From NCBI GenBank assembly GCA_902482185.1, contig CABSZR010000006.1, forward strand, positions 1 to 16,901: a stretch of DNA of 16,901 nt, read 5' to 3'. Position 1 is the first letter of the stretch. Every line of letters starts with the position of its first letter. Below are positions 7,855 to 13,473 of this stretch, one piece after another. Under the pieces are notes generated by a model, which was given only the letters and a program-made list of their open reading frames with translations, was not told the DNA's origin and made no database searches. The position numbers and the translations under genes are program-made. Source of the stretch: an uncultured Collinsella sp. GTDB lineage: Bacteria; Actinomycetota; Coriobacteriia; Coriobacteriales; Coriobacteriaceae.

Positions 7855-8697
7855 CTACACCCTTTCCCTCAAAATCCTATCTATCGCATACGCGACGCCA
7901 TCGTGGTCATTGTCGAGCGTTTGCGCGTTTGCCACGGCTTTTACCTGTGGCAGCGCATTACCCATGGCAATACCGAGGCCCGCTATCGATATCAATTTGA
8001 CATCGTTCTCGTCGTCTCCGAGCGCGGCAACCTCATCGATTCCCATGCCCATTTCCTTTGCCAGGGCGGCAACGCCCTCGGCCTTGGAGCAGCCCTTGGC
8101 GATCGCATCGCACCAGCAGACATCGGACTGAACCGCCTCGATGTCATCAATGGACAACAGCTCGCGCTTAACCAATCCATAGACCTTAGGGTCGACATGA
8201 TGAACGGCACCCTTGAGGACTCGCCCGGTATGCTCTTGAGCAGCTTGGCGCAGCTCGTCATAAGAACCCAATCGGGTATACCGCCGCGTTGCAGGAGACT
8301 CTCCACCCCTGCGCTCGATATATCCCGCACACAGGTTAAAATCGCCGCCCGCAAGCGATATATAGCAATTATGCTCAGCTGCGATATCGATGGTCTTCTG
8401 CACGTCCACATCGCTCAATCCATGACGGAACACCTCATGGTCGTCAAGCATGACATAGGCACCCGAAAGGCAGACGGCGGTATGAGGCAACCCCAGTCCA
8501 TCGGCGGTCTCGGCAATATTGAACGGATGGCGACCGCTCGCGATGGCGACGTCTATGCCGGCATCGCGAGCACGGTCGATTGCGCGCCGGTTAGCCGCTG
8601 TTATCTGCTTCGACGAGTTGAGTACCGTACCGTCCAAATCGATACAGATCAGCTTAATCGCGGGGATGGCCACCTTGTCAATGGTCGCGTCTACCAC
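7855..8697 (-). CDS. Cof-type HAD-superfamily phosphatase (class IIB)
   Basis: A 280-residue protein with all four HAD motifs: CIDLDGTVLN (nucleophile Asp20 and Asp22), VAIASGRH, the Lys-containing SKAEGVAALAKEMG and ALGDDENDVKLI. The inserted cap is of the Cof/YidA type, whose members hydrolyse sugar phosphates and similar small phosphoesters. I choose a GTG start at 8697: it gives the short lead VVDATIDKVAIPAIKL, has GGAAAGG about ten bases upstream, and overlaps the GH88 stop by only seven bases. The upstream ATG at 8805 would run 115 bases into GH88. Lying between GH88 and GH43 in a PTS operon, it could remove the phosphate added during uptake. That role is inference. Confidence 0.85.
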   Translation of the reverse strand: MVDATIDKVAIPAIKLICIDLDGTVLNSSKQITAANRRAIDRARDAGIDVAIASGRHPFNIAETADGLGLPHTAVCLSGAYVMLDDHEVFRHGLSDVDVQKTIDIAAEHNCYISLAGGDFNLCAGYIERRGGESPATRRYTRLGSYDELRQAAQEHTGRVLKGAVHHVDPKVYGLVKRELLSIDDIEAVQSDVCWCDAIAKGCSKAEGVAALAKEMGMGIDEVAALGDDENDVKLISIAGLGIAMGNALPQVKAVANAQTLDNDHDGVAYAIDRILRERV

Positions 8698-9842
8698 AGC
8701 AGCGTATCCTTTCCAGCAAGCCGTAAAACCGCCTCGAGGAAATAGTAGTCTCCGTACACCATGGGAACATGGCGATCCTTTTCGGAGAAATAGGCACCAG
8801 AGCACATGGTGACCACGCCGTCATGCTCGACATTCCAATCACAGAAACGCGCATCGGTCGCGCGCAGGATTCTAAGCGCCCACGTCACCCACTCATCGCG
8901 CTCCGCACCCTCGCAGGAACGTGCGATTTCGAGCATTCCGCATGCGGCGATGCAGCCGGCAAGCGCATCCCACCAGTCGACATCGACGGGCTGACGAAAG
9001 TCGAGCTTGGCAACGTTGCCCGTCAGCGAAACCTGGCTGGTAAAGTAGTTCGCCACGCGCTTTGCCGTTTCGAGGTAACGGGCTTCACCCGTATGACGGT
9101 ACGAAAGCGCAAAACCGTACACCGCCCACGCCTGACCACGGCTCCAACTCGAACCCGAAGCATACCCCTGTCCCGCGGGCGTATCGAGCAGCTCGCCATT
9201 GTGCGGGTCGAGCACAATAATATGGTTGCACGACCCATCGCCGCGGACCGTATTACTCATCACGGTGTCGGCGTGGTCTTCGGCGACATAGGTAAACCGC
9301 GGGTCGCCGATAACATCGCTCGCCCAGTAGAGCAGCGGGATGTTCATCATCGAATCGACGATGACCCAACCGGCGCGATCACGATTCCACGAACGAATGA
9401 ACTTGCCACGCGGATTATAGCGACCGGCCAAAAGATGGGCGGCATGAAGACCGCGCGCCTGGCTGCGCTCGTTACCCGTCAGGCGATAATCGGCAACGGC
9501 CGAAAGCAGCCACATAAAGCCGACATCGTGATGAAGGCCGGTATAGCGCTCGAAGGCGCCGTCGAGCTTGTCCTCCACCTCGCGTGCGGCCGTCAAGTAT
9601 TTATCGTCCCCGGTCGCGCCGTAGCACTGCCACAAGATGCCCGGCCAAAAACCGTTCGTCCACCAAATAAGATCTTCGGGCGTAGCCGACATATCCTTTT
9701 TGTAGATACCGTCCTGGGCGATATAGGGGATCTTACCGCCAATTCGATCGCACTCGGCGCTAAAGCGCTCGACGAGCTTTGTATAGGTCGAGTCCAGCCA
9801 TGCGGCGTCATCGGAACACAAGTTAAACGGTTGTGTTGACAT
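8691..9842 (-). CDS. ugl: GH88 unsaturated glucuronyl hydrolase
   Basis: A 383-residue (alpha/alpha)6-barrel enzyme, close to the 377 residues of the Bacillus enzyme. It hydrates the 4,5-double bond of a terminal unsaturated uronic acid, which opens to release 4-deoxy-5-keto-uronate and shortens lyase-derived oligosaccharides. Catalytic Asp candidates are Asp106 in GLHHDVGFMWL and Asp163 in WVIVDSMMNIPLLYWA, equivalent to Asp88 and Asp149 of the family. GSSWSRGQAWAVYGFA is also diagnostic. It is cytoplasmic, with no signal peptide. The ATG at 9842 has AAGGAGGATCC directly upstream. The first 20 bases overlap the end of the membrane-protein gene. A longer ORF to 10049 overlaps that gene further and is not used. 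GH105 is related, but the motifs fit GH88 better. Confidence 0.93.
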   Translation of the reverse strand: MSTQPFNLCSDDAAWLDSTYTKLVERFSAECDRIGGKIPYIAQDGIYKKDMSATPEDLIWWTNGFWPGILWQCYGATGDDKYLTAAREVEDKLDGAFERYTGLHHDVGFMWLLSAVADYRLTGNERSQARGLHAAHLLAGRYNPRGKFIRSWNRDRAGWVIVDSMMNIPLLYWASDVIGDPRFTYVAEDHADTVMSNTVRGDGSCNHIIVLDPHNGELLDTPAGQGYASGSSWSRGQAWAVYGFALSYRHTGEARYLETAKRVANYFTSQVSLTGNVAKLDFRQPVDVDWWDALAGCIAACGMLEIARSCEGAERDEWVTWALRILRATDARFCDWNVEHDGVVTMCSGAYFSEKDRHVPMVYGDYYFLEAVLRLAGKDTLLW

Positions 9843-10467
9843 GGATCCTCCTTGTGAGTTGGTCTGCGGGAATCCCCAGAAGTCGCGAAGCCTCTTCGCG
9901 ATAATCCCGCGAGCGTTTACGATTTGTTTCGCTATAAATCTGCGAGAGCAAATATGCGGCGTATCCGCGTCGACGCCCCGATAGCGTCGCGTATTTGTTC
10001 TCCAGCTCGGTTCTATACATCTGCCCGTTATGGCACACGGCGATATCAAAATGACGTCGATACGCCTTGACTTGCTGCTCGGTCATGCCGGCCTGCGGCA
10101 TTTCGATCAAGATGCGGTGACAATGCTTGCGGTCCCCGTTGGCGGCAAAGCCGTCAAAACCGTCGGCAAGCACCATCGATCGCTGCGCATCGTTTAGCTT
10201 GAGGCCCATAAGGCCATTGAAAGCCTCGACCATTTGGTCTTTATCGCCCCGACGTGTCAGCGCTATAAAACGCAAGCGCTCGCGGGCAAACACCGACAAG
10301 GCAAACCTTGCCCCAAAGCCATCGATCTTAGCGAAAAACCGGTCCAGATCGCCCTCGCGTGCAGCGACATTCAAGTCGCGATAGATGCGGTAGCGAAGGT
10401 AAAAGCCACCCGCCGTAAAGACAATTGTGAGCACGGCAATAAGCGCGATTGCATATCCCAGACCCAT
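9823..10467 (-). CDS. Uncharacterised single-pass membrane protein of a PTS operon
   Basis: A 214-residue protein I do not recognise. One hydrophobic segment spans residues 3-24 (YAIALIAVLTIVFTAGGFYL). Arg25, Arg27 and Arg30 follow, which by the positive-inside rule places the remaining 185 residues in the cytoplasm. That part is charged, mostly helical and Arg-rich, with possible repeat-like helices (DRFFAKIDGFGARFALSVFARERL, KSRDYREEASRLLGIPADQL-like end), perhaps TPR-like. GGGAGG lies nine bases before the ATG. It sits between IID and GH88, the slot where other mannose-family PTS operons often carry a small YajC-like protein, but YajC is half this size. Its 3' end overlaps the GH88 start by 20 bases. 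A hairpin separates it from IID. A scaffold linking permease and hydrolases is one guess. Confidence 0.75.
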   Translation of the reverse strand: MGLGYAIALIAVLTIVFTAGGFYLRYRIYRDLNVAAREGDLDRFFAKIDGFGARFALSVFARERLRFIALTRRGDKDQMVEAFNGLMGLKLNDAQRSMVLADGFDGFAANGDRKHCHRILIEMPQAGMTEQQVKAYRRHFDIAVCHNGQMYRTELENKYATLSGRRRGYAAYLLSQIYSETNRKRSRDYREEASRLLGIPADQLTRRIHVNTTV

Positions 10468-10490
10468 AGTGGCCTACCTCCCGATGAAAA

Positions 10491-10523
10491 GGGCGAAAGC
10501 GGATGGGACCACCGCTTTCGCCC
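10491..10523 (-). terminator. Intra-operon hairpin with T-tract (partial terminator or mRNA processing site)
   Basis: GGGCGAAAGCGG (10491-10502) and CCGCTTTCGCCC (10512-10523) form a perfect 12-bp stem with a nine-base loop. On the minus strand it is followed by TTTTCATC. It starts 18 bases past the IID stop codon and ends 23 bases before the next start codon. The GC-rich stem and short T-run fit a leaky intrinsic terminator, or a 3'-stabilising structure for the PTS message. Confidence 0.75.
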
Positions 10524-10541
10524 AAACACAAACTTTGATCG

Positions 10542-11423
10542 TTAGGCGACCGTACCGCCGGTGACACCAAGCAGGGTGAAAACGACACACAGTACCAAGA
10601 TGATCGCAAGCAGAACCATGGCGCTGTTCTTGGACTTGGACTTACGCAGGTAAGCAAAGGAGCCAAGCGTGATTGACAGCGGGACAATGCCCGGAAGAAT
10701 CGAATCGAGCATGGCCTGCAGGTTGAAGGTGGCACCGCCCGTGGGGATAACGAGCGTAGTGGTGACCGTAACGAACTGTGCGGTCATGGCGCCGACCATG
10801 ATCATGCCCAGGACCGTAAAGCCCTTGGTGAAGGCCTGCATCTTACCCGATGCCATAGCCTCGGTAATAAAGCCAGTGCCCAGCTTCATGCCCAGGCTGC
10901 CACAGAACCAGTGGATGATCTGGTTGGGCACGTTGTAGACAAGGGCGAACAGGATGGGGCCGAGCCAAGAACCCTGCTGCGAGAAACCAATGGCAACGCC
11001 GGTTGCGATAACACGCAGGCAGGAAAGCTGGATGGAGTCGCCGATACCGGCGATCGGGCCCATGAGGGCAACCTTGATGGCCTCAATGGAGTTGTCATCA
11101 AACTCCTCGCCGGCATCGAGGGCGGCCTTGCGCTCGTACTCCATCGAAATGACGATGGCGTAGATGAACGAGGCGAACATAGGGGTGGTGTTAAAGAAGT
11201 TCTGGTGGCGCTGAAGTGCGTCATAGTACTCGTCGGTGTCCTTGCCGTAGATATCGGCAATGAACGGCTCGAGCTGCCAGACGGTGGAAGTGCCCTGCTG
11301 CTTGGTGTAAGACGTGCAGAACATCAGCCACCAGACACGGGTGAAGAGTCGACGGACGATACTCTTCTTCTTTTGCTCGGTCAGCCCGTTTTTGGGCTCC
11401 GTGGCGACGGCGGTGTTAGTCAT
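10542..11423 (-). CDS. PTS mannose/fructose/sorbose-family component IID
   Basis: A 293-residue membrane subunit. IID and IIC form the sugar channel of mannose-family PTS permeases. Hallmarks are RRLFTRVWWLMFCTSYTKQQ at the N-terminus, HQNFFNTTPMFASFIYAI, KVALMGPIAGIGDSIQ and hydrophobic helices at the C-terminal end (VPLSITLGSFAYLR; AMVLLAIILVLCVVFTLLGV). The start at 11423 is preferred because GAGGAGG lies about nine bases upstream and the protein then begins MTNTAVATEPK. The longer ORF to 11489 adds a non-conserved, arginine-rich lead deep inside IIC. The start overlaps the IIC stop by eight bases, so the two subunits are translationally coupled, as is common. The substrate cannot be read from the sequence. 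The GH88 partner suggests an unsaturated-uronate oligosaccharide, as in AgaVWEF-like systems. Confidence 0.95.
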   Translation of the reverse strand: MTNTAVATEPKNGLTEQKKKSIVRRLFTRVWWLMFCTSYTKQQGTSTVWQLEPFIADIYGKDTDEYYDALQRHQNFFNTTPMFASFIYAIVISMEYERKAALDAGEEFDDNSIEAIKVALMGPIAGIGDSIQLSCLRVIATGVAIGFSQQGSWLGPILFALVYNVPNQIIHWFCGSLGMKLGTGFITEAMASGKMQAFTKGFTVLGMIMVGAMTAQFVTVTTTLVIPTGGATFNLQAMLDSILPGIVPLSITLGSFAYLRKSKSKNSAMVLLAIILVLCVVFTLLGVTGGTVA

Positions 11424-12285
11424 TGAAGAAATCCTCCTCATCATCGGCAGAAGATGCGGAAATCTGCTTTGCGGCAGCCTTGTCGTCAATGCGACGCAGC
11501 TCGTTGAAGATCGTCACCGCGGCGATAACGCCACCGATAACTGCAATTTCGACCAGGGACAGCAACGGGGTATTGGCGCTCGCAACCGTAATGGCTTTAT
11601 CGGCGAGCGTGGCACCCGTCACCTTGCTGTAACCAAAGAAGGCAACCAGGCCAAAGCCCAGGAAGAAGTACGGGAAGGCCTCCTTGGTGTAGAGCTGCTT
11701 GAGCAGCAGGGCAAGGCCGAGGGCGGGAAGCGCCGCGGCGGCAACCTTGAGGGAGGCATTGAGCCAAGCGGGGATGGCGTCGACAAAGGCGGACACGACG
11801 GGCTGGCCGGCAAGCGTACACACAAAGCCGAGGATGAAGTAGCAGAGCTCGAAGCAGACAAACTGGGTGATCCACAGACGGTTGTAGCCAGCGTAGTTAT
11901 GGTTGGCAAGCAGCTGCTCAAACTTAGGAACAAGCGAGGTCACGACAACCTTCATGCAGGAGTAGAGCAGCGTACCCAGGGCGGACAGAGGAATAGCGAG
12001 CGTCATGGCGACCTCGATATCCTGACCCAGCAGGATGGCGAACGCACCGCCAAAGATCGAGCCCATGGTAATGTCGGACGGCATAACGCCGCCAAGGCTC
12101 ACGTTGCCGATAAAGACAAGCTCGAGCTGGGCTGCGAGGATAATGCCCTCGGTGGGGTGGCCGAGCAACGCACCCAGAATTGCCACACAGAAGATCGGGC
12201 GTGCAAGCTGGGTAGATGCCCACCAATCAAAGAACTTTGCCCCCATCAGCGTAAGGCCGACGATAAGGGCGGCAGTAACGTCCAT
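11416..12285 (-). CDS. PTS mannose/fructose/sorbose-family component IIC
   Basis: A 289-residue integral membrane subunit with about seven hydrophobic segments, the substrate-translocating partner of IID. The family signature AAQLELVFIGNVSLGGVMPSDITMGSIFGGAFAI lies at about 51-84; later segments include PALGLALLLKQLY, FLGFGLVAFFGY and LVEIAVIGGVIAAVTIF. The C-terminus is a charged tail ending DDEEDFFND. Part of that tail is encoded by the GAGGAGG ribosome binding site of IID. The ATG at 12285 has AGGGAG about six bases upstream. It is separated from IIB by 70 bases that hold a hairpin and overlaps IID by eight bases. Confidence 0.95.
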   Translation of the reverse strand: MDVTAALIVGLTLMGAKFFDWWASTQLARPIFCVAILGALLGHPTEGIILAAQLELVFIGNVSLGGVMPSDITMGSIFGGAFAILLGQDIEVAMTLAIPLSALGTLLYSCMKVVVTSLVPKFEQLLANHNYAGYNRLWITQFVCFELCYFILGFVCTLAGQPVVSAFVDAIPAWLNASLKVAAAALPALGLALLLKQLYTKEAFPYFFLGFGLVAFFGYSKVTGATLADKAITVASANTPLLSLVEIAVIGGVIAAVTIFNELRRIDDKAAAKQISASSADDEEDFFND

Positions 12286-12319
12286 TACGTTCTCCCTTCA
12301 CATTCATACGTATTGCAAT

Positions 12320-12348
12320 CGTTCGCGGCAAGGCCTCTACCGCAAACG
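12320..12348 (-). repeat. Hairpin in the IIB-IIC gap
   Basis: CGTTCGCGG (12320-12328) and CCGCAAACG (12340-12348) pair over nine positions, one of them G-U in the minus-strand RNA, around an 11-base loop containing AGGCCT. It begins a few bases after the IIB stop. No T-run follows, so a stabilising or processing structure is more likely than a terminator. Confidence 0.5.
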
Positions 12349-12355
12349 CAGTTGC

Positions 12356-12838
12356 CTAAATAAGACTCATGAGATCCTTGCGGTCGTTCTCGGGGACCGG
12401 CTGATGGATAATCTCGACGCCCATGTCCGAAATCTCGTGCAGAACAGCCCTGTCGCCATCGGTCAGATAAACCGAGTCGGAGACTTTCTGCTTGCCGGCG
12501 ATGGGTCCGTTGATACGACCATAGTTGGCGACGTTAAGCACCGGACGCTCCTCGATGCCTTTAAACACGGCGAGGATGTCGCGCGGGTCATTGGAGACGA
12601 GCAGGATCTTCATATCCTTGGAGCGCGGGTCGTTAAGAATGCCCTGCGCCTTCTCGATCGGCAGGATGGCTGCCTTGACGCCAGCGGGCGCAGCGCCCTT
12701 AAGGGCGGCGACCTGGACAGCGTTCTTAGCGATGCTGTCGGAAGCCACGATGATTCGGCTGATACCGAGCTCTTTGCTCCACTTGACGGCGACCTGTCCG
12801 TGAATCAGGCGGTCATCGATGCGTGCCATACTAATCAT
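12356..12838 (-). CDS. PTS mannose/fructose/sorbose-family component IIB
   Basis: A 160-residue soluble phosphotransfer subunit. It takes phosphate from IIA on a histidine and passes it to the incoming sugar. The active-site motif ARIDDRLIHGQVAVKW places the phosphorylated residue at His13. Other family features are SRIIVASDSIAKN, the PIEKAQ region and a C-terminal end in ENDRKDLMSLI. Length and order match the usual 160-residue stand-alone IIB. The ATG at 12838 has AAGGAG nine bases upstream. It lies 51 bases after IIA and 70 bases before IIC, all on the same strand. A separate rather than fused IIA and IIB is the arrangement of the Aga/Lev-like branches. Confidence 0.95.
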   Translation of the reverse strand: MISMARIDDRLIHGQVAVKWSKELGISRIIVASDSIAKNAVQVAALKGAAPAGVKAAILPIEKAQGILNDPRSKDMKILLVSNDPRDILAVFKGIEERPVLNVANYGRINGPIAGKQKVSDSVYLTDGDRAVLHEISDMGVEIIHQPVPENDRKDLMSLI

Positions 12839-12889
12839 GTTTGATACTCCTTAACCTCAACCGTTCGGTCTTGCGCTGTGCGTTATCGC

Positions 12890-13321
12890 TTAGAAAAAAT
12901 CGTCCTCGCCGTTATCGACCGGAGCGTCTGCTTTGATAAGCTCGACGACCTTGGTGCCTGCCTGCGCGTCGGCGACCGCCTGATCGATCTGAGCCTGCGA
13001 AAGCTCGCCGGGCATTGCTAAGATCGACAGCACGAGACCCATTGACAGACCCGAAAGAAGCACGACGTTGTCGAACTCAGAGAGCTGCTGCAGGCTCTGG
13101 TTGCAAACGCTTCCGCCAAAGATATCGGCAATCACGATGAACTGATCGTTCGGGCTTGCCGCCACACGATCGCGCAAGCCCCCGATAAGCTCGACGACAT
13201 TTCCGTCGGGCGCGAGTCCCAAATACGAGAGCTCCTCGTTTTTGCCAAACACCATGGCGACGGCATCGGCAACACCGGCGGACAACTTTCCGTGTGAAAT
13301 CAATACGACCTGTTTGCTCAT
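12890..13321 (-). CDS. PTS mannose-family component IIA
   Basis: A 143-residue soluble subunit that accepts phosphate from HPr. The active site is His10 in VVLISHGKLSAG. IVIADIFGGSVCNQSL is the conserved second motif (DxFGGSP-like) and LSGLSMGLVLSIL the third. The protein ends in an acidic tail, NGEDDFF. AGGGGAG lies six bases before the ATG at 13321. It is the first PTS gene and is preceded by its own putative promoter and a double LacI-type operator. It may also be reached by read-through from the DUF2264 gene upstream. Confidence 0.95.
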   Translation of the reverse strand: MSKQVVLISHGKLSAGVADAVAMVFGKNEELSYLGLAPDGNVVELIGGLRDRVAASPNDQFIVIADIFGGSVCNQSLQQLSEFDNVVLLSGLSMGLVLSILAMPGELSQAQIDQAVADAQAGTKVVELIKADAPVDNGEDDFF

Positions 13322-13346
13322 CTGGCTCCCCTTGGTTTCTTGTTTA

Positions 13347-13372
13347 GCAAACTGGTTTACTAACCGGTTTGC
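13347..13372. promoter_or_regulatory. Double LacI-type operator upstream of the PTS genes
   Basis: Site 1, GCAAACTGGTTTAC (13347-13360), is a complete match to the motif GYAAACYGRTTTRC shared with other promoters in the window. Site 2, ACTAACCGGTTTGC (13359-13372), has two mismatches; the sites are 12 bp apart centre to centre. Together they make a larger imperfect palindrome. They lie just downstream of a -10 box and 26-51 bases before the IIA start codon, a repressing position. Confidence 0.75.
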
Positions 13373-13378
13373 ATTGTA
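13373..13378 (-). promoter_or_regulatory. Putative -10 element of the PTS promoter
   Basis: TACAAT on the minus strand (five of six to consensus) directly abuts the double operator. No good -35 box is visible at 16-18 bases, so the promoter may be weak or need help. Confidence 0.45.
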
Positions 13379-13427
13379 CAGAAGATGTTGAAGAAAATGC
13401 AGCCATTTTCAAAAACTATTTGGCGTT

Positions 13428-13443
13428 TGACCGTTGGCGGTCA
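13428..13443 (-). repeat. Short hairpin between the DUF2264 gene and the PTS promoter
   Basis: TGACCG (13428-13433) and CGGTCA (13438-13443) make a six-bp stem with a four-base loop, 30 bases beyond the stop of the upstream DUF2264 gene. No T-run follows immediately. It might weakly end that transcript, or be chance. Confidence 0.3.
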
Positions 13444-13473
13444 TTTTCCTACCGTTTACCGGATGCGTGTGCG

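Noticed and set aside
7393..8745. 450-codon open frame on the plus strand
   Set aside because: It spans the antisense of both the GH43 and HAD genes, whose catalytic motifs are intact; no ribosome binding site or family features.
9820..9836. AAACGGTT inside the GH88 start region as another LacI operator
   Set aside because: It lies in coding sequence, lacks the outer half-sites of the motif, and no promoter elements are seen nearby.
8769..9839. 356-codon open frame on the plus strand
   Set aside because: Antisense to GH88, which carries full family motifs; a shadow of its codon bias.
11314..12363. 349-codon open frame on the plus strand
   Set aside because: Antisense to IIC and part of IID. 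The charged, low-complexity translation is typical of the reverse frame of membrane proteins.
12893..12900. Run of six A (T on coding strand) at the end of IIA as a frameshift site
   Set aside because: It sits directly before the stop codon, and IIB has its own start and ribosome binding site 51 bases on, so no fusion is expected.
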